Assembly: GCA_947630365.1 (NCBI GenBank)
Contig: CANRHI010000011.1
Coordinates: 1-34,026 of the forward strand
Direction: 5' to 3'
Source of the DNA: an uncultured Clostridia bacterium
Lineage (GTDB): Bacteria; Bacillota; Clostridia; Christensenellales; Borkfalkiaceae
DNA length: 34,026 nt
The notes beneath the pieces were generated by a model, which saw nothing but the letters and a program-made list of their open reading frames with translations, had not been told where the DNA came from and did no database searches. A program made the position numbers and the translations under genes. Below, piece after piece: positions 23,135 through 30,677 of the stretch. Numbering within the stretch: position 1 is the stretch's first letter; each line of letters starts with the position of its first letter.

Positions 23135-24034
23135 ATGAATGCGATAGAAATACGCGGGCTCACCAAGTGCTTCCGCGGGATGTATGCGCTCGACGGCTTG
23201 AATATGACCGTCCCGCAGGGCGCCATCTACGGCTTCATCGGCGAGAACGGCAGCGGAAAATCGACGACCGAAAAGTGTATCTGCGGGCATCTCGTTCCCG
23301 ACAAGGGCAAGATAACTTTGTTCGGCAAGCCCTACACCGACGCGGGCGTGCGGGCGAAACTGGGGGCGCTCATCGAGAACACGGGGTGCTTCCCCTCCTC
23401 GAGCGTGCATGCCAACCTCATGATGCAAGCCATCAATTTGGGCTTGAAGGACAGGGAGGGGGAAATTCGGCGCGTCTTGAAGATCGTCCGCATGGAGGAG
23501 CACGCAAAGCTCACCTTCAAGAAGTGTTCGCTTGGCATGAAACAGCGCATCGGCATCGCGATGGCGCTCCTCGGCGACCCCGCCCTGCTCATCTTGGACG
23601 AGCCCATCAACGGGCTGGACGCCGACGGCATGCGGCTCATGCGGGAGATCCTCGTGGACATCACCAAAAATTACGGCTGCACGGTGCTCATCTCTTCGCA
23701 CATCTTGGGCGAGCTCGAAAAGATCGCCACCCACTACGGCATTTTGCGGCAGGGCAAGATGATAAAGGAGATTGCCGCTTCGGAAATGGACGGCCGCGCC
23801 AAGGCGTATGTCTCCCTTCGCACGGAGGATATGCTGTCGGCGCTTGCGCTCGTGCGGGGCGTGGGGTGCCGCGCCGAGCTCACCGAGGGGGAACTTCGCC
23901 TCTACGGCGTCGAGGAGACGGGCGGGCTTTCCGCTTTGCTCTTGCAGAACGGCCAGCGCATCTTGGAGCTCAAAAAGCATAAGATCGGGCTCGAGGAATA
24001 CTACGAAGATCTCATGCGCGGAAGGGAGGCGTAA
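23135..24034 (+). CDS. ABC transporter ATP-binding protein, BcrA type (first pair)
   Basis: A 299-residue ATPase. Walker A GENGSGKST, signature CSLGMKQR (the form usual in BcrA-type exporters instead of LSGGQ), Walker B LLILDEPINGLDADG and the H-loop ISSHILGELE are all present. Residues ~215-299 are the C-terminal extension typical of this group. ATG 23135 follows AAAGGAGAAGG; earlier in-frame codons lie upstream of the -10 and are excluded. It pairs with the permease that starts one base after its stop. Such exporters commonly remove peptide antibiotics such as bacitracin or lantibiotics. It is a close paralogue of the ATPase at 24858, with long nearly identical stretches (VDGLNMTVPQGAIYGFIGEN region). 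Confidence 0.92.
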   Translation: MNAIEIRGLTKCFRGMYALDGLNMTVPQGAIYGFIGENGSGKSTTEKCICGHLVPDKGKITLFGKPYTDAGVRAKLGALIENTGCFPSSSVHANLMMQAINLGLKDREGEIRRVLKIVRMEEHAKLTFKKCSLGMKQRIGIAMALLGDPALLILDEPINGLDADGMRLMREILVDITKNYGCTVLISSHILGELEKIATHYGILRQGKMIKEIAASEMDGRAKAYVSLRTEDMLSALALVRGVGCRAELTEGELRLYGVEETGGLSALLLQNGQRILELKKHKIGLEEYYEDLMRGREA

Positions 24035-24035
24035 C

Positions 24036-24845
24036 ATGGAAAACGCAAACACGTTGTTGTTCGAGAAGCCGAGCTTCTTCCAAAGGCTCAAAGGCATGCT
24101 CGGGGTGGATTTTTACCGCCTCTTCCACACGCCGCTCTTCTATATCTTTCTCGGCATCGCCGCCGTCATTCCCGCGCTCGTCTCCATGGGCGGCGGCGAG
24201 GAGGGGAGCCTGTACACCACGGCGTGGCAGATCATCGCCGCCGAGAGCCCGCTCTACGTCATCCGCGATATGGGAGACTACGCCAACATGAACATGGTCT
24301 TTATCTTCGGCGGGATCATGGTCTCCATCTTCATCGGGCACGACTACACGAGCGGGTATGTGAAACAGCTCTTCACCACCCATGCGAAGAAGGAGGACTA
24401 TATGTTGAGCAAGACGCTCGTCTCCGCCTTCTCGATGGTGTGCATGTGCGTCACATACTTTTTGGGCGGGACGGTCTCGGGGCTTTTTAGCGGGCTCTCC
24501 CTCTCGGTGAACGCGGGGTCGCTCATTTGCGCCATCTTCGGGAAAATGCTCATGAGCCTCGGCTGGGCGAGCCTGTACACCTTCATCAACATTCTTTTCC
24601 GAAGGAAATTCGGCATCTCCATTGCGCTCTGTTTCGTGCTCGGCACGGGCATTCCCGTCATCGGGGCGGCGGCGCTCGTCGGGAACAGCGCGGCGCTCAA
24701 CATCTTCCTCTACGGCTCGTCCGTGCAGGCGTGCCTTTCGTCGGGCGTTCTTTCCGTGCTCGTGTGCCTTGCGTGCTCGTGCGCGTGGGCGGCGTTCTAC
24801 AATGCCTTCGGTGCGTTCCTGCTCTACCATAGGGACGTCTATTAA
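24036..24845 (+). CDS. ABC-2 type transporter permease (first pair)
   Basis: A 269-residue membrane protein with about six helices, starting one base after the ATPase stop behind AGGGAGG. It has the layout of ABC-2/BcrB-like permeases: a short N-terminal amphipathic stretch (FEKPSFFQRLKGMLGVDFYR), a first helix at ~32-50, the IGHDYTSGYVKQLFTTH segment after helix 2 that is conserved in this group, then four more helices. The partner at 25757 has the same segment as VGEDFRSGYVKNLFTVR. It forms the membrane half of an exporter with the upstream ATPase. Confidence 0.88.
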   Translation: MENANTLLFEKPSFFQRLKGMLGVDFYRLFHTPLFYIFLGIAAVIPALVSMGGGEEGSLYTTAWQIIAAESPLYVIRDMGDYANMNMVFIFGGIMVSIFIGHDYTSGYVKQLFTTHAKKEDYMLSKTLVSAFSMVCMCVTYFLGGTVSGLFSGLSLSVNAGSLICAIFGKMLMSLGWASLYTFINILFRRKFGISIALCFVLGTGIPVIGAAALVGNSAALNIFLYGSSVQACLSSGVLSVLVCLACSCAWAAFYNAFGAFLLYHRDVY

Positions 24846-24857
24846 GGGGGTGCGAAG

Positions 24858-25760
24858 ATGAATGCAATTGAAATTCGCAATTTGACGAAAACCTTTGGCG
24901 AAAAGCGCGCGGTAGACGGGCTGAACATGACCGTCCCGCAGGGCGCCATCTACGGCTTCATCGGCGAAAACGGCAGCGGCAAGTCCACGACCGAGAAGTG
25001 CCTGTGCGGCTTGCTCCCCCCGAGCGGCGGGGAGATACGGCTGTTCGGCAAGGACTATCGGGAGGAAGAGGTGCGCGCGCACATCGGCGTTCTCATCGAG
25101 TCCCCGGGGTGCTTCCCCAATTACAGCGTTTGGAACAACATGAAGCTGCAGGCCGCCAACCTCGGGCTCGGGCACGCGGACGAGGAAATACGCCGCGTGT
25201 TGCACCTCGTGCGCATGGACGGGGCGGCGGGGAACAAATTCAAAAATTGTTCGCTCGGCATGAAGCAGAGGATAGGAATTGCCTTTGCGCTGCTCGGAAG
25301 CCCTCGGCTTCTCGTGCTCGACGAGCCCATCAACGGGCTGGACGCCGACGGCATGCGCATCATGCGCGAGGTGCTCACCGAGCTCTCGGGCAAGGGCTGC
25401 ACGGTGCTCATTTCCTCGCATATCTTGGGCGAGCTTGAAAAAATCGCCACCCATTACGGCATTATCCGAGGCGGCAAAATGCTCAAAGAGATGACCGCCG
25501 AACAGCTCAACGCCGACTGCCCGACCTATGTCGCCCTCAAAACGGACGAGATTGAAAAGACGCGGGACATCTTACAGCGGACGTATGGCAGAGCCGATAT
25601 TGACGAGCAGACGGGCGAAATCCGCGTCTATGGAGCGTATGCAGAAGAAGTCGCAAAATACCTGTTCGGAAACTTCGGGATCGCCGTAAGCGAAATCAGA
25701 ACGGCAAAGATCAGCCTCGAAGAATATTATATCAATCTTATGCAGGAGGGAAGAAAATGA
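24858..25760 (+). CDS. ABC transporter ATP-binding protein, BcrA type (second pair)
   Basis: A 300-residue ATPase, paralogous to the one at 23135 over its whole length. The same motifs occur: GENGSGKST, NCSLGMKQR, LLVLDEPINGLDADG and ISSHILGELEKIATHYGI. AAGGGGGTG precedes the ATG, 12 bases after the first permease stop, so all four genes are one operon. From about 25500 the codon choice becomes less GC-rich than in the first part, continuing into the next gene. It probably serves the permease whose start overlaps its stop; heterodimers with the first ATPase are possible. Confidence 0.92.
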   Translation: MNAIEIRNLTKTFGEKRAVDGLNMTVPQGAIYGFIGENGSGKSTTEKCLCGLLPPSGGEIRLFGKDYREEEVRAHIGVLIESPGCFPNYSVWNNMKLQAANLGLGHADEEIRRVLHLVRMDGAAGNKFKNCSLGMKQRIGIAFALLGSPRLLVLDEPINGLDADGMRIMREVLTELSGKGCTVLISSHILGELEKIATHYGIIRGGKMLKEMTAEQLNADCPTYVALKTDEIEKTRDILQRTYGRADIDEQTGEIRVYGAYAEEVAKYLFGNFGIAVSEIRTAKISLEEYYINLMQEGRK

Positions 25761-26557
25761 ACGCAAATATCAAAAACAGCGACTTTGGAAAACGCCTGAA
25801 AACCATGCTCAAAGTGGATGCGCGCAGAATGTTCACGATGCCCACGGTTTGGATCATGCTCGGCGTTTCTCTCGCGCTTCCCATACTTATCCTCGTAATG
25901 ACCTCATTCATGGGCGGGACGACCATTGACCCGCAGACGGGTGTCGAAACGACGGTTGAAACATTTACGAACGTTTGGCAGGCGATCGGCTCGGCGGGCG
26001 GAAATGCCATGAGCATGGACTTAACGAGTATGTGCAATATCAATCTCCTGTACTTCCTTGTGGCGATCTTCGTCTGCCTGTTCGTGGGCGAGGACTTCCG
26101 AAGCGGATACGTCAAGAACCTGTTCACGGTGCGCTCGAAAAAACTCGATTACGTCCTCTCAAAAACAATCGTGCTGTTTGTAGCGGCGACGGGAATGTTC
26201 GTTCTCTACTTCATCGGCGCGATGATCGGCGGTGGGATAGCGGGACTGTCATTCGACCTTGCGGCGGTGGGTGCAAGCGTGGGCGGAATCGTCGCTTGCA
26301 TGATAAGCAAAGTGTTCTTCGCACTCGTCTTTGTGTCGATTGCCTTAACGCTTGCGACTGTCGGGAAGCAAAAACTGTGGCTCTCCATTCTCGGCTCCTT
26401 CGCCGCGGGAATGCTGCTCTTCACCATGATCCCCATGATGACACCGCTCGACGCGGGCGCGTTCCACCTCGTTTTGTGCGTGTTCGGCGGGCCGCTCTTC
26501 GCCGTGGGCTTGGGCGCGGCTTCCTGCCTCATCTTGAATAAGACGAGCCTCGTGTAA
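25757..26557 (+). CDS. ABC-2 type transporter permease (second pair)
   Basis: A 266-residue membrane protein with about six helices; the start overlaps the ATPase stop (ATGA). It contains VGEDFRSGYVKNLFTVRSKK, the same conserved segment as the first permease, but overall the two permeases differ much more than the two ATPases. That suggests the pairs export different or overlapping substrates with similar motors. Roughly the first two thirds uses more A/T-ending codons than the neighbouring genes; the last ~70 codons return to the local GC-rich style. The operon ends at the hairpin at 26612. Confidence 0.88.
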   Translation: MNANIKNSDFGKRLKTMLKVDARRMFTMPTVWIMLGVSLALPILILVMTSFMGGTTIDPQTGVETTVETFTNVWQAIGSAGGNAMSMDLTSMCNINLLYFLVAIFVCLFVGEDFRSGYVKNLFTVRSKKLDYVLSKTIVLFVAATGMFVLYFIGAMIGGGIAGLSFDLAAVGASVGGIVACMISKVFFALVFVSIALTLATVGKQKLWLSILGSFAAGMLLFTMIPMMTPLDAGAFHLVLCVFGGPLFAVGLGAASCLILNKTSLV

Positions 26558-26611
26558 ACCCCCGTTCGGCGGGAGGGGAGGAAGCGGTGGAAACGGAGGA
26601 ATGATAAAAAA

Positions 26612-26638
26612 CCTGCCCGACGCGGTTTGTCGGGCAGG
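26612..26638. terminator. Bidirectional terminator between exporter operon and ion transporter
   Basis: CCTGCCCGAC (26612-26621) pairs with GTCGGGCAGG (26629-26638) around GCGGTTT. TTTTGT follows on the plus strand and AAAAAA precedes it, serving the two convergent transcripts. Confidence 0.9.
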
Positions 26639-26651
26639 CGTTTTGTATGTT

Positions 26652-27953
26652 TCAGAAGAGGAAGGCGAGCTGCAGGGCGCCGAGGGCGGCAAGCAGCGTC
26701 GGAACAGAGACGAGCGCGCCGTATCGGAGGAATTTCCCGTAGCCGAATTTGACGCCGTGGCGGCTCAGAATGGAGCTCCACATCAGTCCCGCGAGCGCGC
26801 CGACGGGGGTGAGCAGCGCCCCGAGGTTGGAGCCGATGACCGTCGCAAACACGGCGGGCAGCCCCGCCCCTTCCGCCGAGGAGAGGATGGCGGCGAACAG
26901 CTCGCTCATCGGAATGTTATTGATGAAGTTGGCGGCGAGGAACGAGGAGGGTCCGTACTTCCACACGGGGGCGGAGGCGCCGAAGAGCTCCGCGATGCCC
27001 TCGGTGATGCCGTGGTCGGAAAGGGCGACGACGAGCACGAACATGGACAGCACAAAGGGGATGAGCTGCCACGGCGCGCGCTTCAGACAGCCGCAAAGCG
27101 CCTTGGGCTTTTCCCGCCGCACCGCCGAGACGATGAGGGTGAAGAGGAACAGACTTCCCACCGCCGCAAGGGAGACGATCCACATGGGCAGCCCCAAATA
27201 CGGTCCCACGGCGAGGAGAAGGGTGCATGCGCCGAGGTGCCCGATCCCCACCCAAAGCTGGAGGGGGTCGGCAATGTCGATCTCCTCCGCTTCCCCCTCG
27301 ATGGGAGAAGAGAGCTTCTTGCGAAAGACGAGCCAAAGCAAAAGGAGCGCCGCCGCGCCCGCGCACACCGTGGGAAGCGCCGCATAGCGAAGATAGGTGA
27401 GGAAATCCACGCCATACGCCGTCGCGAGGTAGATGTTCGTGGGGTTGCCGATGACGAGCATCATACTCCATGTGTTGGCGGCGACGAGTTCGGCAAAGAG
27501 ATAGGGGAGGGGGTCGATCTTGGCGTTCTTCGCAAAATAGCAGATGAACGGCGTGAAGGAGAGAATGATGACGTCGTTGGAAGTAAATACTGTGAGCAGA
27601 GAGACGATGCCGTACAGCGTGAAGAACAGCTTGGTTTGGCTCGTCCCCGAACGGCGGAGCACCACGCTCGCGAGGTGACGGAAAAAGCCGAGCTCGTCCA
27701 AAAAGACGGAGAGCATGGTCATGGAGAGGAAGAGGGCGAGAATTTTGAGGGGGTTTACGGCGGTGTCTGCGATGAGCGCCTTGCCGAAGGAGACGATGTC
27801 CGCCTGCCCGCACGCAAGAAGTACGGCCGCGCCAATGAGCGCGACCACCCAATAACTGCTTACGGAAAGTTTCCCGATGCGGATCTGCGGGAAGAACAGC
27901 ACGCCGAGCAGCATACAAAGGCACACGGCGGCGCAAAGAAGAACGGTGACCAT
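26652..27953 (-). CDS. ArsB/SLC13-superfamily anion or ion transporter
   Basis: A 433-residue membrane protein with about 11-12 helices in two repeated halves. The hairpin motifs of the ion-transporter superfamily are visible: TSNDVIILSFTP and GNPTNIYLA in the first half, NNIPMS and GSNLGALLTPVGALAG in the second. The paired N-x-x and TP-x-G patterns match ArsB and NhaD/CitM-type proteins. ATG 27953 is chosen because the ATG at 27986 lies directly against the -10 box and earlier codons lie upstream of the promoter; no strong ribosome site precedes 27953. No ars regulator or reductase is nearby, so arsenite export is not supported and a dicarboxylate, citrate or Na+/H+ role is equally open. 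Confidence 0.88.
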   Translation of the reverse strand: MVTVLLCAAVCLCMLLGVLFFPQIRIGKLSVSSYWVVALIGAAVLLACGQADIVSFGKALIADTAVNPLKILALFLSMTMLSVFLDELGFFRHLASVVLRRSGTSQTKLFFTLYGIVSLLTVFTSNDVIILSFTPFICYFAKNAKIDPLPYLFAELVAANTWSMMLVIGNPTNIYLATAYGVDFLTYLRYAALPTVCAGAAALLLLWLVFRKKLSSPIEGEAEEIDIADPLQLWVGIGHLGACTLLLAVGPYLGLPMWIVSLAAVGSLFLFTLIVSAVRREKPKALCGCLKRAPWQLIPFVLSMFVLVVALSDHGITEGIAELFGASAPVWKYGPSSFLAANFINNIPMSELFAAILSSAEGAGLPAVFATVIGSNLGALLTPVGALAGLMWSSILSRHGVKFGYGKFLRYGALVSVPTLLAALGALQLAFLF

Positions 27954-27986
27954 ACGTTTTGCGAATATGTTATTCTTGCGGCACAT

Positions 27987-28015
27987 ATTGTAGCAAAAGA
28001 GATTTGCTTTGTCAA
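27987..28015 (-). promoter_or_regulatory. Sigma-A promoter of the ion-transporter gene
   Basis: On the minus strand: -35 TTGACA (28010-28015), 17 bases, -10 TACAAT (27987-27992). It fixes the real start of the gene to 27953. Confidence 0.88.
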
Positions 28016-28156
28016 ACGTTTTTCGGGGGCCCCTGCCCTCATTCCGAACGGAGCGTAAGCGGAGTGACACCGCGAAGAATCCCGCCCCGTCCCCGCGCGT
28101 CATTCTGCTCCGCGCCCCGCGTCATTCTGAGCCCCCTCGTGGGGCGAAGAATCCCG

Positions 28157-28226
28157 AGGATGAAAATTCGGACTTCGTACCTCGGGATGTTTCGGTCGCT
28201 CCGCTCCCTCAACATGACGCGGTAAC
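28157..28226. repeat. Dispersed ~70-bp repeat, right copy
   Basis: Matches bases 1-70 in direct orientation with one mismatch in the first 66 bases. The right copy shows the missing left flank: CCCGAGG just upstream pairs with CCTCGGG within the repeat to form a 7-bp stem with a ~20-base loop. Confidence 0.85.
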
Positions 28227-28295
28227 ACAGGGGCAACCCCCACCACCGCCTATGGCGGAGCCCTTCTCACGCGGGTAGAGTCCCGCGTTCGGTCA

Positions 28296-28323
28296 GCATT
28301 TGCCCGTGCATATGGGCAAATGC
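28296..28323. repeat. Perfect 10-bp inverted repeat
   Basis: GCATTTGCCC (28296-28305) and GGGCAAATGC (28314-28323) flank 8 bases. No U tract follows. Confidence 0.8.
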
Positions 28324-28327
28324 CAAG

Positions 28328-28375
28328 AAAATTTTGCGCCAAAGATTATCAACCTTTGGCAGAATGCAAAATTTT
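28328..28375. repeat. Nested inverted repeat
   Basis: Outer arms AAAATTTTGC (28328-28337) and GCAAAATTTT (28366-28375) enclose inner arms CCAAAG (28339-28344) and CTTTGG (28354-28359), giving a two-part hairpin. TTTTCCCC follows. Confidence 0.8.
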
Positions 28376-28400
28376 CCCCTTCAAAGGGGGCAGCTCCGTG

Positions 28401-28428
28401 CCCTCCCCCTTATACTTGAGGGGGAGGG
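28401..28428. repeat. C/G-rich inverted repeat
   Basis: CCCTCCCCCT (28401-28410) pairs with AGGGGGAGGG (28419-28428) around 8 bases. Same style as the hairpin at 154-192. Confidence 0.75.
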
Positions 28429-28643
28429 GTAGGGGAGGGGGTTTGTCATTCCGAGGGGCTTGGGCCCCGAGCCCTTAAACGAAGTCCGAACTTTCATTGA
28501 GGGGATACACTCGCCCCTTGCGGGGCTCGGTATGACAGGCCGCCCCATGGCGTGTCCTTCCAAAAACCGCACAAAAACATTCGTACAAATTGAAAAAACC
28601 AATGGAAAAACTTGGGAAGGGCGCAAAAAGGGGAGTATCGCGC

Positions 28644-28672
28644 TTGACAAAAGGAGCGGTCGGGGATATAAT
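28644..28672 (+). promoter_or_regulatory. Consensus sigma-A promoter of the phospholipid operon
   Basis: -35 TTGACA (28644-28649), 17 bases, -10 TATAAT (28667-28672): exact consensus, predicting strong, constitutive transcription of the three genes downstream. The leader is only about 15 bases and carries AAGGAGAGG. Confidence 0.93.
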
Positions 28673-28693
28673 AAACCTTGAAAAGGAGAGGAA

Positions 28694-29950
28694 ATGGGCA
28701 AGAGAATATCCAAACGGACCCGTAAGCTAACGCTGAATATTCTCTTTCTGTTGCTGCTCGTGGCGGTCACCATCGTCGTGCTCTTCACCGCGAACGACAT
28801 TTCCCTCTCGGACATCGGGGACTTTCTCTCCCGCTGCAAGCCGGGGTGGATCGCGGCGGCATTCGGCGCAATGCTGCTCTTTATCCTCTTCGAGGCTACC
28901 AGCCTCTTCTTCATCCTGCGCGGCCTTGGGGAGAAGCCGCACCCGCTCTCCGCGATCGCCTATTCCACGTCGGATACCTACTATTCCGCCATCACCCCTT
29001 CCGCCTCGGGCGGGCAGCCCGCCTCGGCATTCTATATGGTGAAGAGCGGCATCGCGGCGGGGAAGGCGTCCTTCGCGCTCGTATTCAATCTTGCCGCCTA
29101 TACGGCGTCCATCATCGTCATCGGCATCGTCGCGCTCTGCGTGCGCCCCGAATTTTTCTCCCTCATCGACGGGTGGTTCCCCAAATTCCTCGTCGTGCTC
29201 GGGTTTGTGTTGCAGGGGCTGCTCCTCGGGTTTTTCATCGCCTGCATGTTCTGCGGGGGCGCGGTGAAGAAGGTGGGCAACGGGCTCATCTCCCTTCTCA
29301 CCAAGATGCACATCGTAAAAAAGCCCGAGAAGTGGAAAGAGCGGCTCGCGCGCGAGGTGGAAAAGTACAAGGATTGCCTCATCGAGATCAAGCGCCACCC
29401 CGCGATGACCTTCCTCAACTTCTTCTGCAACCTCGGGCAGCGGACCTGCCATGTGCTCATCCCCTGCTTTGTGCTCTTTGCGGCGGACGCGAGCGCGGGC
29501 TTTTGGGATCTTTTTGCCTGCTCCGCCCTCGTGACCCTCGGCTACAACTCCATCCCGCTCCCCGGCGGCGTGGGGGTGTACGAATATCTGTATCCGAACA
29601 TCTATTGCATCGCGTATGCGGAGGAGGCGTTCGTGCTCTCCGCGCTCATGGTCTCGCGCGCGATATCCTATTACATCTGTATGCTGCTGAGCGGAGCGTA
29701 CACGCTCGGCTACCACGCCTTCCTCATGCACCGCCCGAGCTGGAAGAACGACCCGCCCGAGGAGACGGCGCAGGCGGGGGAAGAACGCCCCTTGGAGGGG
29801 CCCGAAGAGAAATCGCCCGATCCGGGCAGTGAGAAGAAAAAGATTGGAGAAGCATCGAATGAAGAACAACCAGCAGCTCCCGACGGAGCCGACAGAGGAG
29901 CCGACGGGGACCGCCCCGCAATCGCTCCCGACGAGCGGGGGGGGGCATAG
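28694..29950 (+). CDS. Flippase-like / lysylphosphatidylglycerol synthase TM-domain protein (YbhN family)
   Basis: A 418-residue protein with about eight membrane helices over residues 12-345. It matches the LPG_synthase_TM/UPF0104 group: LNILFLLLLVAV first helix, the SDTYYSAITPSASGGQPA segment, and the LGYNSIPLPGGVGVYEY loop. It has only the membrane part of MprF and no lysyl-transferase domain, so it may flip a lipid rather than make one. The C-terminal ~65 residues are charged, low-complexity, and overlap the start of pssA by 92 bases. The final codons run through a tract of nine G. Being first in an operon with pssA and psd suggests a role in lipid placement. Confidence 0.85.
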   Translation: MGKRISKRTRKLTLNILFLLLLVAVTIVVLFTANDISLSDIGDFLSRCKPGWIAAAFGAMLLFILFEATSLFFILRGLGEKPHPLSAIAYSTSDTYYSAITPSASGGQPASAFYMVKSGIAAGKASFALVFNLAAYTASIIVIGIVALCVRPEFFSLIDGWFPKFLVVLGFVLQGLLLGFFIACMFCGGAVKKVGNGLISLLTKMHIVKKPEKWKERLAREVEKYKDCLIEIKRHPAMTFLNFFCNLGQRTCHVLIPCFVLFAADASAGFWDLFACSALVTLGYNSIPLPGGVGVYEYLYPNIYCIAYAEEAFVLSALMVSRAISYYICMLLSGAYTLGYHAFLMHRPSWKNDPPEETAQAGEERPLEGPEEKSPDPGSEKKKIGEASNEEQPAAPDGADRGADGDRPAIAPDERGGA

Positions 29951-30668
29951 CGGCGGAGAAGCCGCCCAAAATACCCCGAAGAAGCCGTTCTTTCTCATCG
30001 GCTTCTATCACTACGGCGTCATCCTCACCTATCTTTCCGTGATCGCGGGGCTCATCGGCATCTTTGTTTCCGCCGTGTTCGGACCCGCGTGGGGCGTCGT
30101 GTGCCTGTTCGTCTCGGGCGTTTGCGACGCGTTCGACGGCTCGGTCGCGAGCACCCGCAAACATCGCACCACGCAGGATAAAAAATTCGGCAGCCAGATC
30201 GACAGCCTTTCCGACCTCATCGCCTTCGGCGTGGCGCCCGTCGCCATCGGGTTTTTCCTCGGGCTGAATAAGTGGTACTACATGATCGGGCTGTGCTTTT
30301 TCACGCTGTGCGCGCTCATTCGCCTCGCCTACTACAACGTGACGGAGGAAGAGCGCGTCGCGGAGGGGAAGGGCAAGCGCACCTTCTTCGAGGGGCTCCC
30401 CGTCACCAACGTCGCCATCGGCATTCCCACCTTCTTTGTCATCGCGACCATGTTCACCGCGCCGCTCGCGCAGCACCTCATCATGCTCGGCGGCTACCTG
30501 CTTGCGGGATTTTTGATGATCTTCCGCTTCCGCATGCCCAAGGCGGGGCCGAAGGGGCTCGTCGTCGCCATCCTCATCTTTGCGGCAGTCTTTATCTCCC
30601 TCTGTCTCATCCGTACATATGTGTGCGGCGTGCCGCTCATGTCCCCGCCGTCGCCCTATCGGCTGTAA
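29859..30668 (+). CDS. pssA: CDP-diacylglycerol-serine O-phosphatidyltransferase
   Basis: A 269-residue membrane enzyme that makes phosphatidylserine from CDP-diacylglycerol and serine. The CDP-alcohol phosphatidyltransferase motif is visible as CDAFDGSVA, then after a short insert FGSQIDSLSD, giving D-x2-DG-x2-A...G-x3-D-x3-D; DLIAFGVAP follows as in other PssA proteins. About six helices follow a ~45-residue hydrophilic N-terminal tail. ATG 29859 is set by GGAGA 8 bases upstream; it starts inside the previous gene. Residues 27-29 are Gly encoded by a run of nine G (29937-29945), so a one-base slip would destroy the frame. The product feeds Psd, encoded 9 bases downstream. Confidence 0.92.
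   Translation: MKNNQQLPTEPTEEPTGTAPQSLPTSGGGHSGGEAAQNTPKKPFFLIGFYHYGVILTYLSVIAGLIGIFVSAVFGPAWGVVCLFVSGVCDAFDGSVASTRKHRTTQDKKFGSQIDSLSDLIAFGVAPVAIGFFLGLNKWYYMIGLCFFTLCALIRLAYYNVTEEERVAEGKGKRTFFEGLPVTNVAIGIPTFFVIATMFTAPLAQHLIMLGGYLLAGFLMIFRFRMPKAGPKGLVVAILIFAAVFISLCLIRTYVCGVPLMSPPSPYRL
29937..29945 (+). repeat. Nine-G homopolymer inside the pssA/flippase overlap
   Basis: A run of nine G occupies three Gly codons (27-29) of pssA and the last codons (RGGA-stop) of the upstream gene in another frame. Insertion or loss of one G frameshifts pssA near its start but changes only the extreme tail of the upstream protein. Confidence 0.85.
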
Positions 30669-30677
30669 GGCGTTCGG

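Larger units (their letters stand above)
28020..28643. other. Gene-free region packed with repeats and hairpins
   Basis: About 620 bases without a credible gene. It holds two short repeats of GCGAAGAATCCCG (near 28071 and 28144), two of GCGTCATTCTG (near 28099 and 28120), the right copy of the base-1 repeat, and a series of inverted repeats at 28271-28286, 28296-28323, 28328-28375 and 28401-28428. The GTCATTCTGAGC...GAAGAATC style is common in dispersed bacterial repeat families. It separates the ion transporter from the phospholipid operon. Confidence 0.75.

Noticed and set aside
26652..27953. Arsenite efflux (arsB) assignment
   Set aside because: Superfamily motifs fit, but there is no arsR, arsA, arsC or arsenic-linked gene nearby, so a specific symbol is not supported.
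26601..28058. Plus-strand open frame of 485 codons opposite the ion transporter
   Set aside because: Highly charged, no domains, and it runs through the transporter's promoter; the minus strand has a clear 12-helix transporter with conserved motifs.
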